Part shown: piece after piece, positions 27,030 to 36,946 of the stretch
How the letters are laid out: every line of letters begins with the position of its first letter
Numbering within the stretch: the first letter of the stretch is position 1
Source of the DNA: B18-G4 sp032250805
GTDB taxonomy: Bacteria; Bacteroidota; Bacteroidia; Bacteroidales; B18-G4
Reading direction: 5' to 3'
Length of the DNA stretch: 64,000 nt
Assembly: GCA_032250805.1 (NCBI GenBank)
Contig: JAVVEM010000001.1
Coordinates: 1 to 64,000 of the forward strand
The notes under the pieces: generated by a model
What the model saw: only the letters and a program-made list of their open reading frames with translations
Told to the model about the DNA's origin: nothing
The model's database searches: none
Position numbers and translations under genes: made by a program

Positions 27030-27845
27030 ATGAATCACACCGCTAATTTTCATGATCCCGACAAGCCTTTGGTTATGGGCATTCTCAATATCACTCCCGA
27101 TTCATTTTACGACGGGGGCCATTACCTGGATGAGGCATCATGGCTAAAAAAAGCAGAAGCTATGCTAACTGATGGTGCCGCGATCATTGATATCGGGGGT
27201 GCATCCACACGTCCGGGTGCAAGCGAAATAAGTGCCACTGAAGAATGGCAGAGGATCTCGCCTGTGCTTGAAAGTATTTTGAAAGCATTCCCATCGGCCC
27301 GCATCTCGGTCGACACCTATCATAGTTCGGTGGCCCGGCAGGCCCTGGAAAGCGGTGCAGCTATGATCAACGACATTACCGGCGGAACCTTCGACCCCGA
27401 AATGGCCACAGTTATCGGCAGCCATAACGTTCCTTATGTGATCATGCACATGCAGGGACGCCCCGTGAATATGCAGGATAATCCGGGCTACAACAACATT
27501 ATTGACGATATTTATAACTATTTTAAATCCAGGATAAAAATTTTTGAACGCGAAGGAGCCCGGAAGCTGATCCTTGATCCGGGTTTTGGATTTGGAAAAA
27601 CCGTGGAGCACAATTACCAATTGCTGAAAAACCTGATGGTATTTCAAAAGCTCGGATATCCGGTCATGGCAGGCGTGTCGCGAAAGTCGATGATCAACAA
27701 GGTTCTGGGAACAAAGCCCGGAAATGCCCTAAACGGCACCAGCATTTTAAACACCATCGCTTTGCTCAATGGTGCCAGAATCCTCAGGGTTCATGATGTA
27801 AGGGAAGCAGTTGAAGTTGTGAAGCTTGTTGGTAGCCTGCCCTAG
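27030..27845 (+). CDS. folP: Dihydropteroate synthase
   Basis: The 271-residue folate-pathway enzyme joins p-aminobenzoate to hydroxymethyl-dihydropterin pyrophosphate. Its barrel motifs are visible: VMGILNITPDSFYDGG, ADIIDIGGASTRPG (as AAIIDIGGASTRPGA), ISVDTYHSSVA, MINDITGG, LILDPGFGFGKT, and the final RVHDVREA. It is divergent from the DUF1599 operon and convergent with the diadenylate cyclase gene, from which only four bases separate it. Confidence 0.97.
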   Translation: MNHTANFHDPDKPLVMGILNITPDSFYDGGHYLDEASWLKKAEAMLTDGAAIIDIGGASTRPGASEISATEEWQRISPVLESILKAFPSARISVDTYHSSVARQALESGAAMINDITGGTFDPEMATVIGSHNVPYVIMHMQGRPVNMQDNPGYNNIIDDIYNYFKSRIKIFEREGARKLILDPGFGFGKTVEHNYQLLKNLMVFQKLGYPVMAGVSRKSMINKVLGTKPGNALNGTSILNTIALLNGARILRVHDVREAVEVVKLVGSLP

Positions 27846-27849
27846 AAGA

Positions 27850-28683
27850 TCAGTTTTTTTTGTCTTCCTCTGCAGATTCGTTCACCACTTCCTCATAAAA
27901 TTCATTTTCAAGGAAGGATTTTAATTCTGCCACATTAACGTTTTTATGCAATTTTCCGCCAACTGCATATGATATCTTACTGTTTTCTTCGGAGACAATA
28001 ATGGCAATGGCATCGCTCACTTCGGTGATCCCTACCCCGGCTCTGTGGCGCAAGCCAAGGCGTTTGGGGATCTCGGTATTCCCCGAAACCGGCAAAATAC
28101 ATGCTGCAGCCACGATACGGTTGTTGCTAATGATCACGGCGCCATCGTGCAGGGGTCCCTGGCCGTAAAAAATAGCCTCCAGCAATGGGGCCGACATATG
28201 GGCGTCGACAACTTCGCCGGTATTGACATATTGTTTGAGTTCGTTTTTTCGTGTAAGAACCAGCAATCCACCCAGCTTCAGGTCGGCAATATGGTTACAG
28301 GCCAGCACAATGGCATCGGCATTTATCCCTGACTGGCCGTTGATATTCAAGCGCCAGAATAAAAACCGCCTTCCTTTTTTCCGCATAAAGGTGGTTGTTC
28401 CCAGTGCCAGCAAAAACCGCCTGATCTCAGGCTGAAAAATGACAATAAGCGCAATAAAGCCAACACTGATAAATGCGCCAAGGATCTTGGTCAGCAGTTC
28501 CATCTGCAGGGCATTCACCACCTGCCAGATAAGCACGAGGGCCACAATGCCAAAAAAGATATTAATGGCTACCGTACCTTTAAGAAGTTTATAAAGTTCG
28601 TATAATAATAATGCCACCAGGAAGATGTCAACGATGTCGATCCACCTTATCTGAATAAAGCCGGTGATAAAAAGTTCGGTCAA
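27850..28683 (-). CDS. cdaA: Diadenylate cyclase (c-di-AMP synthase)
   Basis: The 277-residue protein has three N-terminal transmembrane helices (about residues 12-100) and a DisA_N/DAC catalytic domain (about 105-265) with the two signature motifs: DGAVII (GPLHDGAVII, near residue 179) and RHRAG (LGLRHRAGVGITE, near 211). It condenses two ATP into cyclic di-AMP at the membrane. A matching PgpH-type phosphodiesterase is encoded at 39148-41229, so both ends of c-di-AMP turnover lie within 13 kb. No cdaR gene follows. Confidence 0.95.
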   Translation of the reverse strand: MTELFITGFIQIRWIDIVDIFLVALLLYELYKLLKGTVAINIFFGIVALVLIWQVVNALQMELLTKILGAFISVGFIALIVIFQPEIRRFLLALGTTTFMRKKGRRFLFWRLNINGQSGINADAIVLACNHIADLKLGGLLVLTRKNELKQYVNTGEVVDAHMSAPLLEAIFYGQGPLHDGAVIISNNRIVAAACILPVSGNTEIPKRLGLRHRAGVGITEVSDAIAIIVSEENSKISYAVGGKLHKNVNVAELKSFLENEFYEEVVNESAEEDKKN

Positions 28684-28752
28684 AGCAATTCTTTTCTTTT
28701 ATACTTACAAAAACATAAAAAGTTTTTACAGTGATTGAAATTTATAAATATG

Positions 28753-29061
28753 CTAGAGTTTCAATGTATCATAGTCGACAACGGCTGTCTGCTCCATCAC
28801 TTCATAAAGCAATTCCAGCACTTTTTTATGCTCGGGGTGCACCCTGTAAGCATCGAGGCTTTCCAATGATTCAAATTCAGAAATGAGTACCAGATCATAT
28901 GCGGATGCTTTCGTATTAAGGTTTAGCCCAACCTCCATGCTTTTCAATTCGGGTATGCGTCCCATCAATCCGTCGATGGCTTCTTTAAGATTTTTTGCCT
29001 GGTTTAATTTTATGTGTGGAGCTTTCTCCTTCAGGCGCACCATTACAACATGTTTGATCAT
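28753..29061 (-). CDS. Dabb-family (stress-responsive alpha/beta barrel) protein
   Basis: The 102-residue protein begins MIKHVVMVRLKEKAP and contains the typical SEFESLESLDAYRVHPEHKKVLE segment of the dimeric alpha/beta-barrel (Dabb) family. The molecular role of most members is unknown. It is a single-gene unit; a full -7 element lies about 95 nt upstream (29156-29163). Confidence 0.9.
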   Translation of the reverse strand: MIKHVVMVRLKEKAPHIKLNQAKNLKEAIDGLMGRIPELKSMEVGLNLNTKASAYDLVLISEFESLESLDAYRVHPEHKKVLELLYEVMEQTAVVDYDTLKL

Positions 29062-29155
29062 ATGCTAAGCGTTTTTTATAGTTGACTGATTTTTATAATG
29101 TAGCAAAAGGGGTTTCGCGTTAAATATTATTTAAGATGTCTGGCAAAACCTGGCA

Positions 29156-29163
29156 CAAAGATA
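29156..29163 (-). promoter_or_regulatory. -7 promoter element of the Dabb gene
   Basis: CAAAGATA on the plus strand reads TATCTTTG on the minus strand, an exact match to TAnnTTTG. It predicts a leader of about 90 nt. The rest of the 29062-29319 spacer holds no gene; it has a CTTCGCTC-type repeat at 29214-29230. Confidence 0.55.
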
Positions 29164-29319
29164 ACAAAATGAATGGTCTCGCCGCAGCGCGATAGTTAAG
29201 TGGGACCGCCCGGCTTCGCTCGCGATGACAACGATATCCGTGGGAAATGTAATAAGGGGCTATACCAGTTTACCGCTAAATATACCGGACACTAATGAAA
29301 TCAAATATTCAGTACCCCC

Positions 29320-31008
29320 CTATGCTTCTATCTTCCTTTTCACGATATCCAGGATCTCTGCTTCCTTTTTCAGTGATTGCCCCTCTAATTCTGCTCCGCG
29401 TGAAAGAAGTTCCTTTACAAATTCCTTGTCATCAACACCACCGGCATTGATCATAACATTAAGGTGTGCCCCCATAACCGCAGTGCGGGCACAAAGTGCT
29501 CCCACACCCGCATCCGATACTGAGGCCTCAAGGCCGTGCTCTGCCATGGCTTTCATCACCTCCATCGATTCCAGCGAACGCTCCATCACCCTGAAGGGGA
29601 TCTGCATGGCATATTTCGATGCCTCCTGTATGGCATGGTGGCGGGCAGCTTTTTCTTCTTCTGTGCCCTTCGGCATGCCGAAGCCTTCCATGATCTTATT
29701 AAATGCACGCGTATCTTCATCTACCAAAAAAAGCAACTCATCTTTCAATGCCTGTCCTTTTTCGGCCCAGTCGGAAAATTCTTCCCACCGCTCATCCCAC
29801 CCACGCTTGTGCGATGAGAGGTTGGCCACCATCGTCCCAAGCGATACTCCCAGTGAACCAACATAAGCCGAGATGGATCCTCCTCCCGGAGCAGGCGATT
29901 CGCTGGCAGTTTCATCAGCAAAATCGCTGAGGTTCATGTCTATCAGTTTACTGCTGCCCTCGTCTTCGATCATATACTCAATGATCTTTTCGTTTGTATG
30001 AAATGGCTTCAGATCGTCGAGCCCCATTGATTTAATGGCAATCTTCAGCAGTTCTTTTTCCGAAACCCCGGTAGAACGCTCCTGTTTCCTCAGAAAATAC
30101 TTCCCTGCATCCAGCATGGCCTTCAAGGGGATCAAACCCACAAGTTCGGAGCCCGTTACCCTGATGCCGCGTGCTTCAGCCTTCCGGCTTGTAACATCGA
30201 ACGCTTCATGAACCGGTGTAATGCTTATGTTGGTTAGGTTCATGGAGATCTGGGCAACGCCATATTCTTCGATAAACCAGCCGATGGCCTTAACCGATTT
30301 AAGGGCACCGGGAATCATTACAGGTTTGCCTTTCTCATCCTTGATGATCTTTCCGGTAAGTGAATCTCCTTCGCGCCTGGGCCGTCCCCTTTCGCGGACA
30401 TCAAAAGCAATAGCATTCGCACGGCGGGTTGAGGTTGTATTGAGGTTGACATTAAAAGCAACCAAAAAATCGCGTGCACCTACGGCCGTAACACCGGCAC
30501 CGGCATTGAATTCGGCCGGCCCGAAATCGGGTTTCCATTCCGGATCTTTTAATTTTTCAGGCATGCCTTCATATTCTCCCGAGCGACAGTTCGCCAGGTT
30601 TCGGCGTTCTTCCCTAAAAGCGGCATTTTCGTAACAGTAAACCGGTATACCAAGCTCATCGCCGATCATGCCTGCAAGCTTGCGGGCATAAACAACCGTT
30701 TCGTCCATGCTGATATTGGCCACCGGCACCAACGGACATACATCGGTGGCGCCCATGCGCGGATGCTCACCCTTGTGCTTGCGCATATCAATAACTTCGG
30801 CAGCTTTTTTTACCGCCTTAAATGCCGCGGCAATAACAAATTCGGGCTCACCTACAAAAGTTACTACCGTACGGTTGGTATCAGCTCCCGGGTCAACATC
30901 GAGAAGTTTTACACCTTCCGATTTTTCAATCTCATCAGTGATCTGTTTGATCACCTTCATATCCCTGCCCTCGCTAAAATTAGGCACACATTCAATTAAT
31001 TGTTTCAT
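29320..31008 (-). CDS. ftcD: Bifunctional glutamate formimidoyltransferase / formimidoyl-THF cyclodeaminase
   Basis: The 562-residue fusion performs the last two folate-linked steps of histidine breakdown. Residues 1-300 are the formiminotransferase (QLIECVPNFSEGRD at the start; TVVTFVGEPEF; MGATDVCPLVPV). Residues about 355-560 are the cyclodeaminase (FADETASESPAPGGGSISAYVGSLG; LVDEDTRAFNKIMEGFGMP). The fused form is the one known from animals and many Bacteroidota. It follows hutI on the same strand, 59 bases away. hutH and hutU are not in the window. Confidence 0.96.
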   Translation of the reverse strand: MKQLIECVPNFSEGRDMKVIKQITDEIEKSEGVKLLDVDPGADTNRTVVTFVGEPEFVIAAAFKAVKKAAEVIDMRKHKGEHPRMGATDVCPLVPVANISMDETVVYARKLAGMIGDELGIPVYCYENAAFREERRNLANCRSGEYEGMPEKLKDPEWKPDFGPAEFNAGAGVTAVGARDFLVAFNVNLNTTSTRRANAIAFDVRERGRPRREGDSLTGKIIKDEKGKPVMIPGALKSVKAIGWFIEEYGVAQISMNLTNISITPVHEAFDVTSRKAEARGIRVTGSELVGLIPLKAMLDAGKYFLRKQERSTGVSEKELLKIAIKSMGLDDLKPFHTNEKIIEYMIEDEGSSKLIDMNLSDFADETASESPAPGGGSISAYVGSLGVSLGTMVANLSSHKRGWDERWEEFSDWAEKGQALKDELLFLVDEDTRAFNKIMEGFGMPKGTEEEKAARHHAIQEASKYAMQIPFRVMERSLESMEVMKAMAEHGLEASVSDAGVGALCARTAVMGAHLNVMINAGGVDDKEFVKELLSRGAELEGQSLKKEAEILDIVKRKIEA

Positions 31009-31067
31009 TTACGTGCGTTTATTTGTTGTTCGACTGAAATGCTTAACAACGATTAATTTTATAAAAT

Positions 31068-32333
31068 TTACTGCTTCTTATCTGCCAACAGCTTTCCCTC
31101 AATGATCACTTTCTCAACCTTGTCGCTGCCATATGCATAGGGCAGGTATTCATATGAGGGGATCGCTTTGGTGAGGATCAGGTTGGCTTTCTTTCCCCTG
31201 CCAATACTCCCGTATTCTTCGCTGAGGCCCATTGCGTATGCGCCATTTATGGTAACGGCATTGATGGCCTCTTCGGGAAGCATGCGGTAGGCAATACTTC
31301 CGAGCGACAGGATAAACTGCATATTGCCTGAAGGGGATGAACCGGGATTGTAATCACTGGCCATGGCCACAGGCAGCCCGGCATCGATCATTTTCCGCGC
31401 CGGGGCGTATACCAAACCCAGAAAAAAAGATGCACCCGGAAGTAATGTGGGCATGGTGTCCGATCCTAAAAGGGCATGTATTTCTTCCTTTCCGGTATAT
31501 TCGAGATGGTCGACCGAAAGGGCATTGTATTTTACCCCTACCTGAATGCCTCCCGAGTTGGCAAGTTCATTGGCATGTATTTTGGGCCTGAGGCCGTATT
31601 TCAACCCTGCATTCAGAATGCGGTCGGTATCTTCGACCGTAAAAAAACCACGATCACAAAACACATCAATGTAATCGGCCAGTTCTTCGGCAGCGATCAC
31701 AGGGATCATTTCAGAAATTATCATATCAACATAAGCCTCCTGCCTGCCTTTATATTCGGCCGGTATGGCATGTGCTCCCAGAAAGGTAGAAACAATGGCC
31801 ATGGAAGATTGCTCTTTCAGCTTCCTGATCACGCGAAGCATTTTTAGCTCATCGACAGTATTCAGGCCATAGCCACTTTTAATCTCCACCGCCCCGGTGC
31901 CAAGCGAAATGATCTCGTCAAGCCGCAGCATCGCCGATTCAAACAGTTCATCTTCTGAACTTTCGTGCAGCCGTTTTGCCGAATTCAGGATGCCCCCTCC
32001 CCGCTTTGCGATTTCTTCGTATGACAAGCCTTTGATTTTATCGATATACTCGATCTCACGGCTGGCAGGAAATACCAGGTGTGTGTGTGAATCACAAAAT
32101 GCCGGAAGCAACATCTTCCCCCCGGCATCAATTTCAAGATCAACCTCATCTGAATATTTTTCAAGCTTCTGAATTGTTCCCATCTCCCCGAAATCAATAA
32201 TGCGGTCATCTTTGGTAAGTACCCAGGCATTATCAATCTTTGGGAGAACGGCCATTTCCCCGCCGCTAACTTTCGAAACCCCTTCGTCCCTGATTTGAAG
32301 AAGTGATTTAATGTTCCTGATCAACAACGACAT
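31068..32333 (-). CDS. hutI: Imidazolonepropionase
   Basis: The 421-residue amidohydrolase opens the imidazolone ring to give formiminoglutamate, the substrate of the downstream FtcD. Family features are the metal-binding HxH in CDSHTHLVFPASRE (about residue 80), EIKSGYGLN, GAHAIPAEYKGR, HANELANSGG, and MASDYNPGSSP near the C-terminus. A near-consensus -7 element (TAATTTCG, 32367-32374) lies about 35 nt upstream. Confidence 0.96.
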   Translation of the reverse strand: MSLLIRNIKSLLQIRDEGVSKVSGGEMAVLPKIDNAWVLTKDDRIIDFGEMGTIQKLEKYSDEVDLEIDAGGKMLLPAFCDSHTHLVFPASREIEYIDKIKGLSYEEIAKRGGGILNSAKRLHESSEDELFESAMLRLDEIISLGTGAVEIKSGYGLNTVDELKMLRVIRKLKEQSSMAIVSTFLGAHAIPAEYKGRQEAYVDMIISEMIPVIAAEELADYIDVFCDRGFFTVEDTDRILNAGLKYGLRPKIHANELANSGGIQVGVKYNALSVDHLEYTGKEEIHALLGSDTMPTLLPGASFFLGLVYAPARKMIDAGLPVAMASDYNPGSSPSGNMQFILSLGSIAYRMLPEEAINAVTINGAYAMGLSEEYGSIGRGKKANLILTKAIPSYEYLPYAYGSDKVEKVIIEGKLLADKKQ

Positions 32334-32496
32334 GTATCCCTGTTTGTTTTAGTTTTATTGCTGCAGCGAAATTATGAAAAATATAGCATAATCCAATAAC
32401 AAAGCGGCAACCTTTTGGCTTCCGGGCTTGTCTGATTGACAGAAGAAAGCAACAAATTTAAACATGCAATTTTAGGCTTAAATTAACTTTTATATA

Positions 32497-32504
32497 TATA
32501 TTTG
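32497..32504 (+). promoter_or_regulatory. -7 promoter element of the first C10 peptidase gene
   Basis: TATATTTG lies at the end of an alternating T-A run and matches TAnnTTTG exactly. It predicts a leader of about 30 nt. Confidence 0.65.
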
Positions 32505-32539
32505 CCTCCAAATGAAATTGCACTAAACCGAAATTAATT

Positions 32540-34648
32540 ATGAAAAAAACACTACTCTTAGCCCTGAGCCTGATCATTATCGCATTTTCGAGCGGTATGG
32601 CCGGGGAAGTAACCAAAGAAGATGCACGAAAAATTGCCATTAATGCATATTTTGAAAAAGTAAACCAGTATGATCGTACGCTTGCGTTTAAGGATGTTGT
32701 AATTACCAATGACTATACCAGGTTCCTCAATGAAGGTGCAGCATATTACGCTTTTGACTTTTCTACAGGCGGATTTATGATCATTTCTGCTGATGATGCT
32801 TATGAACCCATTATAGGCTATTCGTTTGAAGGAGAATTCCCAAAAGGCCAGCATGCATATGTATTCGACAGTTTTATGCAATCATACGTCGACCAGATCA
32901 ACTATATCAGGGAAAACAATATTGAAGCTGACAACGAAATTTCAGCCAAATGGAAACATCTGTTAACAAATGACATCACATCACTGAATACCTTCAGGGA
33001 CCCCCTTGATGTGAATCCGCTTGTGACCAATATGTGGAACCAGGACAATCCTTACAATGTTATGTGTCCGGAGGATCCCAACGGCCCGGGGGGATATGCT
33101 TACGTTGGTTGTGTTGCAACAGCCATGTCGATGATCATGCATTATTACAGGTATCCCATAAGCGGAACCGGCGACTATTGCTATACACCTACCTCCAACC
33201 CTCAATATGGAGTGCAATGTGCCGACTTTGAAAATACAACATACCAGTGGAACGGGATGAAGGACAATATCGACTCAAAATACCCATTTCCTGTCGCAGA
33301 AATTGGATATCATTGTGCGGTTAGTGTAAAAATGGACTTTGGCCCTGATGGATCCGGATCATATAGTTATCTGGTCCCCAACAGGCTGGATGCTTTCTTC
33401 AGGTATAATGATGCCGAATTCCTTGAAAAATCAGATTACACGCAAACAGCCTGGATCAACCTGTTGAAGGCAGAAATAGACATTGACAGGCCGTTGTATT
33501 ATTCAGGCCGTTCTACAACAGGCGGGCATGCTTTTCTGTGCGACGGATACCAGGGCAACGACTTTCACTTTAACTTCGGCTGGAGTGGTTACGGAAATGG
33601 TTTCTTTTCCCTTACCAATGTCGGGGGATATTATATCGATCAGGGAGTTGTAAGGTATTTCTATCCTACCGATCCCGCTTATCCCTATTATGCTTCAGGT
33701 CTTGAGGTGATCAATCATTTTTCAGGGCAATTTACCGATGGCAGCGGCCCGATCGAAGATTATCTCCCCAATACCGAGGCCAGCTGGCTCATTGACCCTC
33801 AGACAGCATTAGACTCTATAACCAACATCGACATTTATTTTATAGAATTTGACCTGGGAGCCGGCGATTATTTGCGCATATACGACGGCGAAACTACAGC
33901 AGCACCCCTGCTTGGAGAATATACAGGCAACACCTTGCCGGAGAATTTAAGCAGTACAGGCAACAAAATGCTCATTACACTCAGTACCGATGGCAGTGAC
34001 AATGGTGCCGGCTTTAAAGCTGAATTTGATGGCAATCCTGCACAATTCTGCACCGGCATAACAACCCTTACCGAGCCGGTTGGCACATTTGACGATGGCA
34101 GTGGATCATTTAATTATACCTCAGGAACACAATGCATGTACAAAATCGATCCCCTCTTTGCCAATTCCATCACCCTCACATTTACTTCGTTCGAAACCGA
34201 GGAAGGTAAAGACATTGTAAAGGTTTACGACCAGAATGTTGAACTGGGCACCTTCTCAGGAAGCACAAACCCCGGCAGTTTTACCTGTACCGGCGACTTT
34301 GCCTTTATCACATTCAGCACCAATTCAACAAACAATTTCAGCGGTTGGGAAATAACTTATGAGATTGACAATGTAGGAATTGAGGAAGAAGAAAATTTTG
34401 CAGACCTGGGTATTTACCCCAATCCGGCTACTGACGCACTGCAGATCAATTTCGGCGTGGTAAAGAACCAAACAGTAGAAATACGTCTTGTGAATGTAAC
34501 CGGTGATGCTGTATACAGCAGTCAACTTTCAAATGTATCAGGTGATATCAGCAAAAGTATTGATGTTTCAAATTTTGCCAAAGGGATATATATCCTCAAT
34601 CTGACCTCAAGCGAAGGTTCGGTTAACAAAAAAGTGATCATCAAATAA
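32540..34648 (+). CDS. Secreted C10 (streptopain-like) cysteine peptidase with CUB domains and type IX sorting domain
   Basis: The 702-residue protein has a signal peptide (about 21 residues), an N-terminal Spi-type inhibitory propeptide (about 25-120), and a C10 peptidase domain (about 150-385). Cys191 in YVGCVATAMSM and His330 in GGHAFLCDGY are the catalytic pair, and FNFGWSGYGNGFFS holds the conserved Trp/Asn region. Two CUB-like domains follow (about 395-505 and 505-610, each opening FTDGSGP.. or FDDGSGS.. and containing LRIYDGE or VKVYDQN). The last 75 residues are a sorting domain (IYPNPATDALQI, FAKGIYILNL, ending KKVIIK). It is related to gingipain-era Prevotella interpain and Streptococcus SpeB proteases. 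A strong terminator follows. Confidence 0.93.
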   Translation: MKKTLLLALSLIIIAFSSGMAGEVTKEDARKIAINAYFEKVNQYDRTLAFKDVVITNDYTRFLNEGAAYYAFDFSTGGFMIISADDAYEPIIGYSFEGEFPKGQHAYVFDSFMQSYVDQINYIRENNIEADNEISAKWKHLLTNDITSLNTFRDPLDVNPLVTNMWNQDNPYNVMCPEDPNGPGGYAYVGCVATAMSMIMHYYRYPISGTGDYCYTPTSNPQYGVQCADFENTTYQWNGMKDNIDSKYPFPVAEIGYHCAVSVKMDFGPDGSGSYSYLVPNRLDAFFRYNDAEFLEKSDYTQTAWINLLKAEIDIDRPLYYSGRSTTGGHAFLCDGYQGNDFHFNFGWSGYGNGFFSLTNVGGYYIDQGVVRYFYPTDPAYPYYASGLEVINHFSGQFTDGSGPIEDYLPNTEASWLIDPQTALDSITNIDIYFIEFDLGAGDYLRIYDGETTAAPLLGEYTGNTLPENLSSTGNKMLITLSTDGSDNGAGFKAEFDGNPAQFCTGITTLTEPVGTFDDGSGSFNYTSGTQCMYKIDPLFANSITLTFTSFETEEGKDIVKVYDQNVELGTFSGSTNPGSFTCTGDFAFITFSTNSTNNFSGWEITYEIDNVGIEEEENFADLGIYPNPATDALQINFGVVKNQTVEIRLVNVTGDAVYSSQLSNVSGDISKSIDVSNFAKGIYILNLTSSEGSVNKKVIIK

Positions 34649-34691
34649 ACTGTGAAAGCCATAAGCTGAAGCATTAAAGCATACGAAGTGG

Positions 34692-34726
34692 AAGGGAGAA
34701 ATCAGTAAAAGGTTTCTCCCTTTTTT
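34692..34726 (+). terminator. Rho-independent terminator after the first C10 peptidase gene
   Basis: AAGGGAGAAA (34692-34701) pairs perfectly with TTTCTCCCTT (34713-34722), and the T-run continues to 34726. Confidence 0.85.
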
Positions 34727-34764
34727 CATCTTCATGGCAATGGGCAAATGAATTCATTTTTTCT

Positions 34765-34772
34765 TAATTTTG
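34765..34772 (+). promoter_or_regulatory. -7 promoter element of the second C10 peptidase gene
   Basis: TAATTTTG matches TAnnTTTG and lies 27 bases before the ATG at 34800. Confidence 0.65.
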
Positions 34773-34799
34773 GGATAGATTAACCTCAAGCCCCTGAAT

Positions 34800-36908
34800 A
34801 TGAAAAAATATATTTTACTCTTTGTTCTGACCAGCTTTGCGCTGAGTGTTTCTGCACAAGATATCGATCAGGAAACAGCCACCCGGGTGGCCATCAATTT
34901 TTTTTATGAACGGGTGAACCAGTACACCAGTACCGACCATAATACAGTCGGTGCCGGTGAAATCCTTCCGGTTACAGAGAAAGGAAGATGCCTGCTTTAT
35001 GCCGTAAACATCAGGAATGGCGGATTTGTTCTTGTTGCCGCAACCAACAAAATAAGGCCGGTAGCAGGCTACGCATTCCAGGGCCGGTTTACAAAGCATG
35101 GCCTGCCACCACAGTTTTCCGGACTGTTCGATCAATATAAGTTGCAGGCGGCCTATGCCATGGACCACGAAACTGAAGCCCCGGCAGAAATCAAAGCGAT
35201 GTGGAAAAGGCTCGGCACAACAGATCCTGCCACGCTCCGGCCACTGAGGAACGAAAAGGATGTTGAGCCATTAATTAGCACGCAATGGGACCAGGGAACC
35301 TACTATAATGAAATGTGCCCTGCCGACCCTGCAGGCCCGGGAGGGCATTGCTATACAGGATGCGTTGCCACCGCACTCGGACAGGTGGTGAATTATTTCC
35401 GCTGGCCGCTTACCGGAACAGGTTCATACAGCTATTCCTGCCCACCTTACGGCACACTCACCGCCGACTTTGAAAACTCAAGCTATGAATATGACATGAT
35501 GGCCACCTCGCTGGGCAAAAGCAATCTGGCTGTAGCCCAATTGTTGAACCATCTTGGGATCGCCTGCGACATGGTTTACGGCCCCAATGGCTCAGGCATG
35601 TACAACCATAAGGCAGCCTATGCCCTGCGCACGTTTTTTAAATATTCGCCCGAAACGGTCTATGTGTATCGCGACAGTACCAGCATGGACTGGGATAGCC
35701 TGATCATATCACACCTCGATCGCCACATCCCTTTATATTATGCAGGATGGTCGGTGCCAAATATCAACGGGCACGCTTTTGTGTGCGATGGTTACCAGGC
35801 AGGAAATTATTATCACTTTAACTGGGGCTGGAGCGGATCCTACGATGGATATTTCTATACAGACAACCTCAATCCGGGAGGATCAAATTTTAATCTTGCA
35901 CAGGAACTCATTATCAATGCCTTCCCTGATACGGTCACATATGATTACCCCTATTATTGCGACGGAAATAAACTCCTGACAAGTACCGCTGGAACCATTG
36001 GCGATGGCAGCGGGCCTGTTTATGATTACCTGCCGGGAGCAGATTGCAGCTGGCTCATTGCACCTGAAGATTCGGTAAAAAGCATATCACTGGAGTTCAT
36101 TCATTTCAATACGGCAAATGGCGACGAACTCACTGTTTATGATGGGGAAACGGCCAACGCAGCCGTTCTGGGTACCTTTCAGGGCCCAAACATCCCTGAG
36201 GGGATCACCTCAAGCAGCGACAAACTACTGCTCACATTTACTTCCGCAGGGGAAGCCCCGGGATTCCTGATCAGCTATGAGTCGGAACTACCCGTATACT
36301 GCTCAGGAACTGTTTTTCTTACTGCACAAACCGATACCTTTTCTGACGGGAGCGGGCCCAGGGATTATCATAACGGCAGCCAGTGCATCTGGATAATCAA
36401 TCCACCGGATGCCAGTGAGTTAACATTGTATTTCAATGAATTTCATACAGAAGAAACATTTGATGTGGTAACAATATACGACATGCAAACGCAGGACGAA
36501 CTGGCATCCTTTTCGGGCGATATCACCCCTGATCCGGTAACATCCCCATCAGGAAGCATGTTCATTACTTTCTCATCAAACGGAAACATTACGGCTCCCG
36601 GCTGGGAGGCATATTACGAAACCGACCTTGTAAACATTGATGAGCCTGGTATTTTCAGCAATTTTCAATTGTTCCCGAATCCTGCAACAAAACAAGTCAA
36701 CTTGTCATGGCTGGCAGAAAAAAATGCTGACATTACATGGCATGTTTATGATATGACGGGCAGGGAACTGATAAATCAATCGGTGATATCGCAGGCGGGG
36801 GCAAACACTTGCCAGTTTGACATTTCGGGCCTGGCTGGCGGCATATATCTGCTGAAAGCTGAAACACCCACTCAATCCTGGCAGCAAAAGCTGATCATTC
36901 AGTTCTGA
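34800..36908 (+). CDS. Second secreted C10 cysteine peptidase with CUB domains and type IX sorting domain
   Basis: This paralogue of the preceding gene has the same length (702 residues) and the same layout: signal peptide (MKKYILLFVLTSFALSVSAQ), inhibitory propeptide, C10 domain with Cys188 in YTGCVATALG and His325 in NGHAFVCDGYQ, YHFNWGWSGSYDGYF, two CUB-like domains (IGDGSGPVYDYLPGAD; FSDGSGPRDYHNGSQ) and a sorting domain (LFPNPATKQVNL, LAGGIYLLKAE). Both catalytic residues are intact, so both copies should be active. It has its own promoter. Outside the motifs the two proteins have diverged, so this is an old duplication. Confidence 0.93.
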   Translation: MKKYILLFVLTSFALSVSAQDIDQETATRVAINFFYERVNQYTSTDHNTVGAGEILPVTEKGRCLLYAVNIRNGGFVLVAATNKIRPVAGYAFQGRFTKHGLPPQFSGLFDQYKLQAAYAMDHETEAPAEIKAMWKRLGTTDPATLRPLRNEKDVEPLISTQWDQGTYYNEMCPADPAGPGGHCYTGCVATALGQVVNYFRWPLTGTGSYSYSCPPYGTLTADFENSSYEYDMMATSLGKSNLAVAQLLNHLGIACDMVYGPNGSGMYNHKAAYALRTFFKYSPETVYVYRDSTSMDWDSLIISHLDRHIPLYYAGWSVPNINGHAFVCDGYQAGNYYHFNWGWSGSYDGYFYTDNLNPGGSNFNLAQELIINAFPDTVTYDYPYYCDGNKLLTSTAGTIGDGSGPVYDYLPGADCSWLIAPEDSVKSISLEFIHFNTANGDELTVYDGETANAAVLGTFQGPNIPEGITSSSDKLLLTFTSAGEAPGFLISYESELPVYCSGTVFLTAQTDTFSDGSGPRDYHNGSQCIWIINPPDASELTLYFNEFHTEETFDVVTIYDMQTQDELASFSGDITPDPVTSPSGSMFITFSSNGNITAPGWEAYYETDLVNIDEPGIFSNFQLFPNPATKQVNLSWLAEKNADITWHVYDMTGRELINQSVISQAGANTCQFDISGLAGGIYLLKAETPTQSWQQKLIIQF

Positions 36909-36946
36909 CACTGCTGCTGAAATATTGCCATACAACCCATGACATT

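Noticed and set aside
28684..28752. c-di-AMP riboswitch near the cyclase gene
   Set aside because: The short A+T-rich spacer has no conserved ydaO-type structure.
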